A DNA stretch of 64,000 nt from Conus ventricosus (lineage: Eukaryota; Mollusca; Gastropoda; Neogastropoda; Conidae): contig CM031595.1 in NCBI GenBank assembly GCA_018398815.1, forward strand, positions 141,611,332 through 141,675,331. The letters run 5' to 3'. Under the pieces are notes generated by a model. That model saw only the letters and a program-made list of their open reading frames with translations. It searched no databases and was not told the DNA's origin. The first letter of the stretch is position 1; every line of letters starts with the position of its first letter. Shown piece by piece: positions 1-11,865 of the stretch. A program made the position numbers and the translations under genes.

Positions 1-1130
1 ATTGTAACAGAGTCTGGAATAGAGTAGACTGATCATTCATAAGTTGGTAATAGTAATTACAACAGACTTTGGAGTAGATCAGATGGATCATTCAGTTAAA
101 GTGGCAGACAGTAGCTGGTAAAAGTTTATTGCAGTAGACTCTGGGGTAGAGTTGACAGATCATTCATTAGTTGGTAATAATTATTGCAACAGACTCTGGG
201 ATAATGCTGATTGATCATCAAGTGTTAAGGATTTTTGCAACAAACTCGAGAGTTTGTAGATCATTAGCTGGTTATAGTTATTGCAACAAACTTTCCAATG
301 AAGTTGATAGATAATTAATGGTCGATAATTAGATTTATTGCAACAATGTGAGATAAAAGTTAAGAGCTCATTATCTGATGAGATTTATTGGAGTTGATAG
401 TTCATTAGCTTGGGAAGTTTACCGCAAGATTCTAAGAATTGATAGATCATGAGATGATGGAATTAATTGCATGATATTGTGAGAGCTGACAGAACATTGG
501 ATTATAGTCACCAGAACAGAATCTGAGGAAGAGGGATAGAATTGATAGGTCACTAGCTGATCAGATTTATTAGAACAAACTAGAATGGAGAGTTGATAGA
601 TTATTAGCTTGTGGGAGCTATTACATTGAACACAGAGATAGAGTCAAAAGGTCATTAGATGGTGATATTTATGTAACTTACTCTGAGACAGGTTTAATAG
701 ATCATAAGCAGATTGGTAAATAGAGTTAAATGTTTCTATTTATTGATCATTTCGATATTTATAAATAATACAGAGTTGAAAAACCACCAGTCTGCAGTGT
801 TCATGACAATAGACTGTGAGATGAATTTGATAGGTCCTGAAGTAACGCTGATCAGTCCTTTCACTGTGATATTTATTACAGCAGTCTTAAGTACGATAGA
901 TCATCAGCTGATGATATTTGTGACCTTGAGATAGAGCTGGAAATGATTTTCTGGTGACATTTATGACAATAGAGTCTGAGGTACAGTTGTTAGGTCATTA
1001 GCTGGTGAGATTTATTACAGTAGACCTCAGAAATACTCAATAGGTCATTACCAGGTAAAATAAATGACAGATCTGAAGTTGGAGACAATAGATCATTAAG
1101 TGGTGAGATTTGCTACAGCACGCTTTATCG
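1..1130. repeat. Decayed tandem array, about 60-bp units
   Basis: The whole stretch is built of diverged copies of a unit of about 60 bp. Recurring words are GATAGATCATTAGCTGGT, GAGATTTATTGCAACA and GACTCTGG, in that order, roughly eighteen times. Copies differ by many substitutions and indels, so the array is old. No coding exon is visible. Confidence 0.75.
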
Positions 1131-1235
1131 AATAGTATTCCTTATCTGTAATGTTAACTTTAAGTATAGCAATTTGAACTTTGTGAGAAGCATGTTACAA
1201 AGTGATCTTATTCATAGTGTAATCAACCTGTCTCT

Positions 1236-1342
1236 CTCTTTCTCTCCGTCTGTTCCTTTCCCCTCCCTCCATCCCTGCTCCATGCACCCCCCCCCCCTCT
1301 CTGTCCTTCACTCCACACACACACACACACACACTTGTGCAT

Positions 1343-1407
<65 letters not shown>

Positions 1408-1590
1408 ACACCACCACCACCTTCCTGTTTAGATAAAATTTCAACATGGAAGTAGTAATATTGACTAGACTCTAACAGTTTACATACTCATACTCGCACA
1501 CAACCCCCTGCATGTGTGCGTGCGCGCGCGCACACGCACGCACACACACACACACACACACACACGCACGCACACACACACAGACCCGTC
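1236..1590. repeat. CT-rich and (CA)n microsatellite block
   Basis: A pyrimidine-rich stretch is followed by (CA)n at about 1314-1407. A second CA/CG-alternating block lies at about 1505-1582. Open frames here are low-complexity by-products. Confidence 0.9.
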
Positions 1591-1997
1591 GTCTTAGCAG
1601 ACAGTCCTGTGTGAGCACAGTTGCAAAAGGAAGGGCTGAAGCAAGCTTGGACTGACGGCACTATCAGCATCATGGTTTGACCTTTAGCTGGCAAGGGCAA
1701 GTAATTCATACTATTGTGAGTAATTAAACCACATGCAGGCCTTTCGTCAATGGTTGAACATAGATATGTACTACAGTGGAGGCTAACATATTAGAAGCTT
1801 GCGATTTATTATTGATTGACTAATGCTGCATGTGTATCGTACAAACTGATATAGTCTGTCTCATATGTGCTTCATAGTTCGTTGAGTAGATCGAGATCTT
1901 CAAATTGTTTCACATATTTCAAATAGTTTCAAAGACCTTTTGATGGAGGATTTGAATGGTGCTTTGCAGTCCATATTTTTTACTCTTATTTTTCTGT

Positions 1998-2041
<44 letters not shown>

Positions 2042-2714
2042 GTGCTCACAAACACACACACACATACACACAGGAGCATGTGTGTTCATGCCCATGAAGA
2101 AATATGTGTGTTCATGGCCATAGACACATGTACACAGACATGGGCTTTTGTGTGTTCATCCCCTCTTCTCCTCACATACACACTTCACATCTCAGTCCTC
2201 TCATCAAAGTAATATCCTTTTAGTCAACAGACACGTTTAAATTGAATGCCGAACACACACATAGTTATGTTTAAAAAAAAAAGTTTAATTTAATGCATTA
2301 ACATCTTACACACATTTCGAGTTTTCAGGATATAATTAACTTTACAGGCAAGCTATTGCAGATAAGTCCGTTTAATACATGGTGGGTGGGTGTGTGTGTT
2401 TTGTTTGTTTGATTTTGTTAAAGTGATCTGTTTCCCACACATTTAACTGCACAGTCAATCTACAGCAGGTTTTCAGGGTGTGAAATACATTTCTGCAGAG
2501 GAGCTCCTCTGCCTCATTTATGGTAAAAGTCTACTTTGTACTAACCACACAGTTTCTTGGTTATGAGAGCGCCTCAAGTTTTGGGGTTTTTTGTTTTTTT
2601 TTTAACCCTCAGTCTTCTTGATCTGCTTGTTGACCTCACCACACAGGTTTTTTTAGTGATCAGAGCACCAATGAGTTTTTGAAGAATGTCCACATTCCTG
2701 TTGGCTGGGAGGGT
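1591..2714. other. No gene seen; 3' flank of the minus-strand gene
   Basis: Holds a (CA)n tract at about 1999-2038, A/T runs and otherwise unique sequence. The part next to 2715 is presumably the 3' untranslated region of the minus-strand gene ending there, but no poly(A) signal was assigned. Confidence 0.5.
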
Positions 2715-2992
2715 CTACTTGCCACTCAAGTTCTTGGTGACGAGAGCAGTGTCGGGTTTCTCCAGAGCCTTCTTGATCTTCTTGAAGGTCTTGGAGTCCA
2801 GGCCCAGCTCTTGCTGCATGGTACCAGACTCGTACATGGCCAGGAAGGTGTTCCCGTCAATCTTGCGATAAACGATTTGGTGTTTGAGAGGCTTGAGGTC
2901 GTGCCGCACGCACCACTTGGTCATGAAGCGCATGGGGAAGTGCTGGATGCCTCTAGGCCAGCCCCTCGCCTCAAAGTGAACACAGTTTGGCA
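2715..2992 (-). CDS. Terminal exon of unrecognised zinc-ribbon-like gene
   Basis: I do not recognise the family. Read on the minus strand, a clean acceptor (GTTTCAG) precedes the exon at 2992, and a TAG stop closes it at 2717-2715. Its two leading bases complete the split codon left by the exon at 4801-4565, so the two join in phase to read KYDDG-VPNCVHFEARGWPRG. The exon gives about 92 residues, basic and rich in Lys near the C-terminus (TFKKIKKALEKPDTALV). It has no signal peptide or membrane segment. Non-repetitive composition, correct phase and a terminal stop make it a credible last exon. Function unknown. Confidence 0.7.
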
Positions 2993-3857
2993 CTGAAACA
3001 GTTTTTAAAGCATGATAGTATAACCAAAGTTTCTTCACACGTGAGGCACAAAAGAGTTAATCACGTCTTTTTCATTTCACAGTCACCCAGTTTTTGCTGG
3101 AGTTATGAAATGATTTTCATTTGTCTGCCAAATGGAGATCGGAAATGATGTGGCGGATAGGACTTCTCAGTGTATTGCATACATATAAGGAACTGAAATC
3201 AGTCCTGAACAGTCCTGGCAAAATATGAACGGTGTATGAAAATATACACTCAAGAAGTGTGATTTTGTTGTTATCTGCTGCAATATAAGTTACATACCAT
3301 ATGATTACTGCAATATCTAAGTTACATATCATATGATGTTTTTGTTATTATCGAGCACAGTGTAATGATGTTTTTGTTATTATCTAGCACAGTGTAAGTT
3401 ACATAACGTGTGACATGTCAGCATGATATGCAACATGTCAGTATTCTAAATACAAGCATACACTGAAACATGCATCATTCATTTCATTGCATACCTGTTA
3501 AAACATGTAATGAACGACATAAATGATTAAACTACTTGTTTGTCCCTGACTTCCTTCAAAAGCCTTTACCTGATGATACCAGACACGCGTTCATGCATTT
3601 CAAAAGATGGTTCCAGTGTGTACAGTGACAGCTGTGGTCAGTGTTTAGATCACAGACAATTGGAAAAAAATATGCACTGGAACTGGAAGTCAACAACCAG
3701 AAAAGGGTGTGAAAGTATCCAGAATAACTAAACAAATGATAATGTACTGAGTTTACAGCAAACAGTCTGGCTGTACAGATCGGTTTCTGTGGGAGGCAGA
3801 CAAACTGACGTTACAGAGATGAACTAGCCTGTACTTTGGCACTGCTGTAGCTCAGAT

Positions 3858-4200
3858 GACACCAGCCAAGAATGCTTCCATTTCACTTCCATAATTTCCA
3901 AGTCCATACAGGGAAGCTTCAGTCCCCAGCCAGCTACTAAAGAGTGGCCAGACATCTGGCTTTTTGAAGGCATAGTGTTGCTTGGTACAGATGTGCATTA
4001 TGACAAAATGCCACTGTTTTGTTGACATGGGATTTGACTGAGTATGAAAACTCAAAATGCTATTGGGAGCATTTTCTACCCCAAATTTTATTGGATGTAT
4101 TGTGTTCTTGGTTCCCATAGTGGGTAGAAGCAGTTAATGGCCTTGTGTGGAAAGCCACATGACTCTCCTCTGATTGGTCCCAGCAGGAAAACTGTGGAGG
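3858..4200 (-). pseudogene. Decayed duplicate of the zinc-ribbon exon
   Basis: Lies in the intron between the two exons of the minus-strand gene. Read on the minus strand from about 4195 it gives PQFSCWDQSEESHVAFH. The exon at 4801-4565 has PQFSCGDQSEENRMAFY at the matching place. Further on, YGSEM may match YGTEI of the exon. The Cys pairs of the zinc ribbon are lost and a stop follows, so I read it as a dead copy of the whole exon. The first 60 bases are convincing; the rest is weak. Confidence 0.5.
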
Positions 4201-4564
4201 TTTTTCCCTGTTATTTTCAAATATGAAAACGTGCATATTGATTTGATGCAGTGGTGGATAGACATGATGGAATCCTCAAGTGTTTTAACAGAAATTCTTG
4301 ACTGAAGTCTTCTTTGCTTATCTTCAGGTAGTTCTCTCAGCTCTTTTTCTCTTACCATTTCATAGCGTGAAATCTTTCATAGTGTGTTATCAGTATCTTT
4401 TGAAGCAAACTTTCCCTGAAATTCTTCTTGAAATACTGGTATAAACCTGTCAGGATTCCCAAGTTTTAAGCAAGCCCAAAATGAAAGCAACCTTCACCAT
4501 TGTATGTGAAAGTTTCTCACCATGATTACTTCAGTAAAGGAAAGAAAAGATGTTTATATGTTAC

Positions 4565-4801
4565 CTCCATCGTCATATTTGAAAGAGGTTTTCCACTTGC
4601 AACCTCTGGTCTGGCAGCGGAAGATTTCAGTGCCGTAGATCTCTCCATTGGGTCGGATGCCAGCTTTCTCTTCGTAGCGCCACACGTTGCGGTTCCCACA
4701 TCGGATGCAGGCAGCAAATCCACTGTTGTAGAAGGCCATTCGATTCTCCTCTGACTGGTCTCCACAGGAAAACTGGGGCTTCCAGATGTGCTTGTGAGGG
4801 T
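4565..4801 (-). CDS. Zinc-ribbon-like internal exon, unknown gene
   Basis: Minus-strand internal exon of 237 nt with acceptor GTTTCAG before 4801 and donor GTAA after 4565. It encodes about 79 residues: PHKHIWKPQFSCGDQSEENR, then a candidate zinc site CIRC...FRCQTRGC (C-x2-C and C-x4-C about 30 residues apart), then KWKTSFKYDDG. The spacing resembles a zinc ribbon, which usually binds nucleic acid or protein, but I cannot name the family. The end phase fits the terminal exon at 2992 exactly. The start phase (two bases completing a codon) does not fit the phase-0 end of the exon at 9491-9393, so at least one exon between them is unidentified or that exon belongs elsewhere. Confidence 0.7.
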
Positions 4802-5084
4802 CTGAAACAGTGAGAAGTCACTTGTGACACAGTGGGTGGTATGTTGTTCACTGGTGTGTAATATCTGACATCATTCATAACATGAACAAATGAAAAGTAG
4901 AGGAAAACAAATGTAACTTTTCAGTCCATTAGTGTAAGAATACTTGCCCAAAGGTACAAAGAAAAAAAAAGAGAGAAAGTAATAAAGGACGAAACACAGT
5001 TAAAATCTTTGTGGATTGCCTGCTAGGAAAATACTTTTCTGTCAAAGCCATGTATGGCTCTTTCAGTACTGGGTGGGCTCGCCC

Positions 5085-5293
5085 AGACTGAGAACAAACC
5101 ATACTTTTTAACAGTCCCATTCCAAAAGAAACCATGGAGTGTACAGTGACAGGCTGACTGAGAACAAACCATACTTTTTAACAGTCCCATTCCAAAAGAA
5201 ACAATGGAGTGTACAGTGACAGGCTGACTGAGAACAAAATATACTTTTTAACAGTCCCATTCCAAAAGAAACCATGGAGTGTACAGTGACAGG
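5085..5293. repeat. 70-bp tandem repeat, three copies
   Basis: The word AGAACAAACCATACTTTTTA (or a one-base variant) starts at 5091, 5161 and 5231, an exact 70-bp period with only a few substitutions. It lies in an intron of the minus-strand gene or upstream of it. Confidence 0.95.
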
Positions 5294-6359
5294 CGGCATG
5301 TCTGTAACAAGTCGGTGCTTACAACATACTTTCAGTGAAACAGGCATTGATGAGGGACAAGGTAAGGTATTCCTGATTCTGCGCAACACTGCATCGCTGG
5401 GTGTTGTATTGACCAGAGCATGCTCCATGTTCATGGAGCAACTTGTGAGAAAACAAAGTTCATATGTAATTGCTTCAGTTTAGTTCTTTTTGTGTGGATA
5501 TTTGAGTGTGCATACCTACTTCCTAGGTGTCTGTGTGAAAGTGCAGGATATAACTGAACTGGCAGGAAAATAGATGTTGAAAAGACTGTCCTCTCTTTCC
5601 TTGCAAGTAGAAATCATGTAAGTGTGGAAGATGAAAATGTTCAATGAGGATTTTCTGTAATTATTAACACATTCCATTGTTGAGTCTTTGATAGTTCTTG
5701 CCAGCTTCATTGCAGAGACTTTTAAGCTAGTTTTAATTTAAATGAAGGAGTGCAAGAGAAAAAAAAAGGTTTGATTAAAGTTTTTTTTTTCTCTCTAAAT
5801 TTTTTGCAAGAAATTACCTGCACTTACATGTCCCAGGCAGACATATGAACCTAAATGTGTGTGTTTGTGTGTTTTTATTATCAGCATGTGTACCTGAATA
5901 TGTGCATGTGTGTGAAAGTGCAGGCGGAACCAAACTTGACAGAATGAGAGATGTTGCTGAGACTTTTCCACCCACACTTGATAACCTGGGAATATGTTTT
6001 GATACTTAAGGTGCTGTAATTCATTGTGCTATATATCTCTGCTGTCTTGAGTGTCCCTGGCTGAGTTAGTAAAGTGTGGGAAGTGGTTTGTAATGTAAAT
6101 CACCGGGTGACTCCTGGTCCTATGCGAACACATCCAGGGAGACAGGCGTGACCTGGCATTTCCTGCTTCAGCTGTTTGGTCCTGACCCATCAGTCACCCC
6201 TGTCAGCTTCCTGTGACTTCCTCCTGTCACCCTGACAGTGACGTCATGACATCCAGCTCACTCCAAGATCCTGCTTAGATGACTTGCTTTTTTCTTTCTT
6301 TTTTTAAAGTTTTATTTTGAAAGTATATTTCAATGTTACCTCACATCTTTTGATCTATT
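5294..6359. other. No gene seen
   Basis: AT-rich, apparently unique intronic or intergenic sequence with short T and A runs. I see no exon with usable splice sites. Confidence 0.4.
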
Positions 6360-7420
6360 GTCTCTGCCCACAGACAACATGCAGATCCTGCATTTGATAA
6401 AAGATCTCTGGACTCATTGATTCTCTCAGTCTCTGTATTGACTACACAAAATGTTTACTGTGGTTCAAAAATCCCTATGCTATAGATCTCTGGATCATTT
6501 TTTTGTACAATCTAATACATCTTGTGTTAGATCAGTTCATTGTGCATAAAGATCTCTTGATTATAATGCACTGCCTGTGTGCATCTTGTATTGCTTCATA
6601 TGGTTATTTAATATCTGGATTATTAGTTTGTATGCACTGACTAAATACATCTTGTGTTAATGTAAATTCTTAAGATATAAAGATCTTTTGATCTTTATTA
6701 TCTAGAACGAAAAGAGGTAAAATAAAACCACTGTACCTGAATCTAATCTTTGGATACATTGTCTTCCTGCATACATCACCTTGTGTAGTTTCAAAGCCTA
6801 GCACATTGTGTGTGTGTGTGGTTTTATCACTACAAAAATGTGAGGTTAATATTTAATAAGTTTAGATCTCGAGGTATAGAGATCTCTTTTTTGTGTGCGT
6901 TATAGAAATGACACACAAAAAGAGACCTTTATACCTCTTTTTTTGTGTGTAATTTCAAATTCATACAGATTGCACTGACTAATTATACACATTGTGTTTA
7001 AGAGCCTCTTTGCATTTCTGGATTCGTTACCGACTACCTACATCTTGCGTCTTTTCAAATCCCTATAGTTAAAGGACTCTTTATTCAGTGTCTATGTGCT
7101 GACTACATACACCTTGTGTTGTTTCACATCTTTACATGTTTCTGGATTCAGTGTCTCTGTGCACACTATCTTTTTTCTTTTGTGTGTTCTTTCAAATTCT
7201 GACATATAAAAATATCTGGGTTTTATTGTTTTACTTCAGATCCCTGTACAAAGATCTGTGAATTCATTGTCTATAGATGCACACTCACTTCATATCCTGG
7301 TGTTATTTCACATCCTTACATATAATACAAGTGTAATTCTAGATTCAGTCTCATTACATAGTATGTACATACATCTTATTATTATATTACATATTTTTAT
7401 CTGCTCCTGTGTGTATGCTG
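6360..7420. repeat. Very decayed tandem array, about 85-bp units
   Basis: Recurring ordered words (AAAGATCTCT, GGATTCATTGTCTCTGTG, TGACTACATACATCTTGTGT, TTTCAAATCCCTA) appear about twelve times with heavy divergence. This is an old satellite-like array with no coding content. Confidence 0.6.
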
Positions 7421-8112
7421 GAGATCAAAGTATTGCTTACTGTCTTGTCTGTCTGAGTGTTTCTGTCCACCAATAAGATCACCCTTAAATAGTTGTGTAT
7501 CCAGATACTGATCAAATTTTGCTGGATTGCTTGTAGAAATGTTAACTTCCGACAATTTGGAGAGAAAAAAAAGGGGGAAAAAAAAAGAAAGAAAAACTAA
7601 AACTAGTAAAAGTGCACGAAAAATCCTCATCGTTCATTAAAAATTGTGCAGTGGAATTTTCTCCACAATCATGTGGAGCTTCTGTTTATGTGCTTAATGT
7701 CTGCATCCCTATATCAGATATTGTTTTCTTTCGTATCAGTTAAATAAAGATCAGTTGTTGTTTTTTTCTTTTGTAAATTGTTTATATTTTTTATATCTGT
7801 TTTGTATTGTATCTATGGTTTTGTTTCTTTTCGCCTTAATTTTTTTTTCTACTGTTTTATATGCATTTTCTATCTAGTCTATGTTTTATTTGCGTTTCTT
7901 TCCTCCCTATTTGTTAAATTTTTCCTTGTTTTCTTTTTTAGATATGTTTTGTAGCTGTTTTGTATCTGCCTTTAATTGGTATCTGTTTTAATCCTTTTTG
8001 TGTATAATCTTTCCTTTCTGTTTTGTAACTTTTTGTTCTGTATCTTTCTGTTTCTGTTTGTTTGCTCTGTCTACTATCTGTTTTTAAAAAAAATCTTTTT
8101 TGTGTGTATCTG
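7421..8112. other. T-rich stretch without a gene
   Basis: Strongly T-rich sequence with repeated TTTTGTATCTG-like words. Open frames here are compositional. No exon seen. Confidence 0.4.
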
Positions 8113-8171
8113 TAGCCCTGATGTGGCCCTTTGCGGTCGGCTGGGCTATAAGCAACATTATCTTATCTCTG
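8113..8171 (+). mobile_element. Dispersed SINE/LINE 3'-tail fragment, copy 1
   Basis: The fragment begins GCCCTGATGTGGCCCTTTGC and runs through GGCTGGGCTATAAGCAACAT into a TTATC-type short tandem tail. Near-identical copies occur at 41685-41740 (plus) and 52759-52819 (minus), and decayed ones at 12267-12302 and 25941-25970. A conserved body ending in a short tandem tail is typical of non-LTR elements and the SINEs that share their 3' ends. Confidence 0.75.
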
Positions 8172-9195
8172 TACAACACTTCAAAACAATTGCTGTTTCA
8201 TTCTTGGTGTTTGTGTTTTACCATAATTTAATGAACAGTGCAGAATATTAGAACAGACAAAGAAGTTGGGCAGATGTGTTCGGGCAGTGACCACCAACTG
8301 ACCAAGGCTGTGAATGCTGCTGGTCCAAGGGTAGGATCAGTGGAGAACAGTCTGTGCAAGTTGGTCAGACACAAGCGTTGCCCTCATGGGGCATGGCAGT
8401 CAGACAGCAGACTACAGAACTGGTGCAGCCAGAGAATTTTGTCAACATTGATCATGTGGAATAGCAAGGTTGCCAGTCAGAGTACAGAGCAAGAGCTGTG
8501 CTGTTGGTTGTATGTGGTTAACCACAGTATCATGGTGTTGTGCCATTTTTCACAAGTACTTTTCTTGAAGTGCGGATAATGCGTTTTAGCCATTGCCTGT
8601 TTGGCCTGTGTAGTGTGTGCGTATGTGCAGGTGTGCTTGCCTGCCTATGTGTTGTCGCGCATGTGTGTGAAAGAGAGAGTCTTTTGAACATTTGGATCTC
8701 ATTGTGTGTGTCTGTGTGTGTGAACATTTAGTCTGAGACTGTGTGAGAGCACTTGTCTGCCACTCAATGCCTCATCAGTCCTCACACTGGGTTCAGTAAT
8801 TCATGATGTGCCGGGGCAACTGCAGAGTAACTTTACTGGCACAAGACAACAGGTTGAAAAATTGTGGGCTGAAAGTCATCCATCTGCAATTTAATCACTC
8901 ACATTCACTAAGATTTTACCTAGCAAAGAACTAAATTGTTTTTATCACCAGTGGCAAGGGAAAATTGTAAAAAGATACTGGATAGCTTTGCCAGTGTGTG
9001 TGAGTGTGTGTCTGTGTGTGTGTGTGAGCAGCAGATCACAAGTGAAGCATTATTTCAGTGCTGCCACGACATGAACTTCTTTGAATTGCACATAGTCTAG
9101 GTCAGATTTGGAGACATGATGTAAATGAGCAAACAAGTTTGCACCCTGAAACATCATGAAATGACGAAAACTACCAAGCAAACTCACAGTGTGCG

Positions 9196-9228
<33 letters not shown>

Positions 9229-9392
9229 TGAGAGTTAACATGTGGATTGATGATTGTGGGTTGTTGATTAAGACTTGATGATTGTGTGTCGATTATGTGA
9301 GTTGAGAATTATGGGTTGCTCATTATGGGTTTGAGGGTCATGGGTTAATGAGGGGTGAATGATGGATGAACCATACCTTGAGTGTCAGTCAC
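8172..9392. other. No gene seen; TG-rich
   Basis: Contains TG/GT-rich segments at about 8700-8730, 8995-9030 and 9199-9228. An acceptor-like site exists on the minus strand near 9145 but no matching donor, so no exon is called. Confidence 0.4.
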
Positions 9393-9491
9393 CTGGCCGG
9401 GTGGCGGTGCCTCTGCCATAGACCTCCAGTAGGAAAACTCCACCGCCCCTTTCTTGGACCCAGAACGGCTGAACAGTTTCTTCAGGCTCAT
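9393..9491 (-). CDS. Candidate first coding exon, minus-strand gene
   Basis: On the minus strand an ATG at 9491 opens 33 codons that end exactly at a GTGACT donor after 9393 (phase 0). The peptide starts MSLKKLFSRSGSKKGAVEFS and ends MAEAPPPGQ. The basic start and non-repetitive composition look coding, and the sequence just upstream is purine-rich rather than a splice acceptor, fitting a start exon. It may be exon 1 of the zinc-ribbon gene downstream at 4801-2715, but the phases need a further exon between them. I do not recognise the protein. Confidence 0.5.
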
Positions 9492-9851
9492 CTTTCCAGT
9501 CTTTTCTTTCCTACAATGACAAGATTCACTTCAAGGCTCTGCCTGGTCCTGTTTGTGATGTCAACAGTGGTGGGTTCACCTGGCTTTTTCACCTGTCCAG
9601 CTACCTCACCCGAAATGATAGTTTTCAAACAATAGTAAAACAACAGCAAAGCATTTGGTTTCTTTCGTTGTGCGTCAGAGTCCCACTGTGACGGTACCTG
9701 GGGCCTACCGTTAAACAGTATTTTCCTGCAGTGTTCAAACACCAAAAGACATGAACAGCTCTTCCCTGCAGTGTACAAACACATACATATACACAGTCTG
9801 CCACGTTCTCAGGTGCTGGGCTTAATAGTTCTTTCCGAGGTCAATACCTTC

Positions 9852-10277
9852 AGGTCCGCTCTATGTGTCACAGGGCCTTTGTGTCATAGGGCCGTTGTGT
9901 CACAGGGCCGTTGTGTCATAGGGCCGTTGTGTCACAGGGCCGTTGTGTCATAGGGCCGTTGTGTCACAGGGCCGGGTTTTAAGTATTAACCAGTTTTGTA
10001 ACTAAAGTGGTTAGGGTTAGGGTTAGGGTTAGGGATAGGGTTAGGGATAGGGTTAGGGAGCCGTACCCCTTTGAGCGCTGTGACAGAACGGCCCTGTGAC
10101 ACAACGACCCTATGGCACAACGGCCCTGTGACACAACGGCCCTATGACACAAAGGCCCTGTGACACAACGGCCCTATGACACAACGGCCCTGTGACACAG
10201 CGACCATACAGTGTGCCGGTGACACAACGGCCCTATGACACAACGGCCCTGTGACACATAGAACCGGACCCGCTCTG
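9852..10277. mobile_element. Palindromic foldback element with telomere-like core
   Basis: The left arm (about 9852-9975) is seven head-to-tail 16-bp units GCCGTTGTGTCACAGG, alternating with a CATAGG version. The right arm (about 10081-10277) is the same array inverted. The arms end in matching inverted termini: CTATGTGTCACAGGGCC on the left, and its reverse complement next to GAACCGGACCCGCTCT on the right. A spacer between them holds a TTAGGG array. No ORF is present, so if mobile it is non-autonomous. Confidence 0.7.
10009..10058 (+). repeat. Interstitial telomeric repeat (TTAGGG)n
   Basis: About eight copies of GGTTAG, two of them GGATAG variants, lie in the spacer of the palindromic element. 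TTAGGG is the telomere repeat of most animals. Being flanked by inverted arrays on both sides, it is internal to the element rather than a chromosome end. Confidence 0.9.
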
Positions 10278-11110
10278 GTGTGTGTGTGTGTGTGGCCCAC
10301 GCGGTTATCCCAAAGTTTCTGCGTTCAGTTCCCAAAATAGACCAGTTAGCCCCCGCGTGAACAGTTCTTTGTTTAATCACACGCACGGTTGATCAGTAAA
10401 TACCAGTCTTCCGCACTGCAGATCGGAAAATGACGGTCATTTTCGACACAAAAAGCAGTCAAAACTTTGGGTTATTTTACAACACACCAGAGCGGGGGAC
10501 TCGTTTCACGATCTGAAGAACCGCTCAGCAGTCACCGTAGGTGTTCTCTGTCAGCCTTAGGAGTGTGCTCCTTTGCAGTGTAGTGCTGTGTGATGTGTGC
10601 TGCGTTGAACACAGCTGATCGTTATTATCACGACCAAGTCGGCGACACGCTCCGACTGTTTTTTTTGCCGTCCCGCGGACACGGTAATTAAACCCAGCTG
10701 AGGTCTCTCCCCCTGTCTCAGTTTGAGACCTACAGAGCTGGATCACTTTCTGCTAATTACACAACGGAGACTGGGTTGACACGCCGAACCTGACTGGGAA
10801 AGGTGATAGAAACTGTTTACCTGGTATGGAGGCATACATACACACGGCACAGGCACACACGCACAGGAAGTGGCGGTGGGGGGAGGGGGGGGGGGATGTC
10901 AGGTCATTTGGAAGCACAAAGCATGACTAACCCGCCCCCGACCTCTCAAGGGCCTTTCCCTTTTCATGCCTGTCCCCTTCCCTCCCTCTGACCTACATTG
11001 CTGCGTCCCTAACACCCACAGCATAGGAATCGAGAAGTGACTGGAGTGTGGACGAAGGTGGTGTGGGGGTGGGGGAGAGGGTTGAAGTTTGGTGGTGGTG
11101 GTTATGACGT
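10278..11110. other. No gene seen; possible upstream region of minus gene
   Basis: About 10300-10800 is less AT-rich than its surroundings and has no repeats. It lies upstream of the start exon at 9491 and could hold its promoter or 5' untranslated exon, but no motif proves this. A poly-G/GA-rich patch lies at 10865-10895. Confidence 0.3.
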
Positions 11111-11199
11111 GACTGCTGTCTCAAATGTCCACCCTACCTGACTTAATAATCTCACCACACACACACACACACACACACACCTGTCTGTCAGTCTCTGCC

Positions 11200-11237
<38 letters not shown>

Positions 11238-11268
11238 CTCTCTCTCTCTCTCCTCTCTCTCCTCTCTC

Positions 11269-11313
<45 letters not shown>

Positions 11314-11441
11314 ATTTCAGTGTGGATCAGCCAACATTAGGATCAAAGAGCTTGAGCAAAAGAACAAAGGTTTTACTATTGCTAGTATTGCTGTAACCGA
11401 GTTGCTGAACAATGATGAAAAAGAAATAATACCCGCGCACA

Positions 11442-11486
<45 letters not shown>

Positions 11487-11490
11487 AAAA
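11111..11490. repeat. CA, CTGT and CT microsatellites
   Basis: (CA)n at about 11155-11180, a (CTGT)n/(CT)n block at 11181-11290, (CA)n at 11290-11314 and (CA)n at about 11446-11483. Confidence 0.95.
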
Positions 11491-11865
11491 TCAAATAACA
11501 CAGAAATTGGAAAACAAACTTAATTTCAAATGCAAGAGTTTATATTAATTCCCATATTTTCAGAAGTCTTTTAAATTCAATGGGCTTACATTAGAATGAC
11601 TTTTTATGATTTTATAATTTTTATTCAGTTCAACCATTTTCTTTTTTCTGAAAACCAGTTTGTTGTGATTTAGTGCCACAGGTAGTGTGCTTTTGTGTCT
11701 TACTCTCTACATTCATCATCAACAAGAACAAGAAGAGAAGATGGGGTGAAGAGATTGCACATCCTGGTGTAAGAGAACAGTTTCTATTTGAAACAGGAGA
11801 TGGGGTTTCAGAATGTACCCAGAGTAATGTAAGTAGATAATTACATAGTCAAAGAAACTGGAGCT
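11491..11865. other. No gene seen
   Basis: Apparently unique AT-rich sequence between a CA microsatellite and a decayed array. No exon recognised. Confidence 0.4.

Noticed and set aside
8238..8579. Plus-strand open frame of 113 codons
   Set aside because: No recognisable domain; composition like the surrounding intronic sequence.
9054..9145. Minus-strand candidate exon GANLFAHLHHVSKSDLDYVQ after a GTTTCAG acceptor
   Set aside because: No donor gives the phase needed to join the exon at 4801, and no similarity is recognised.
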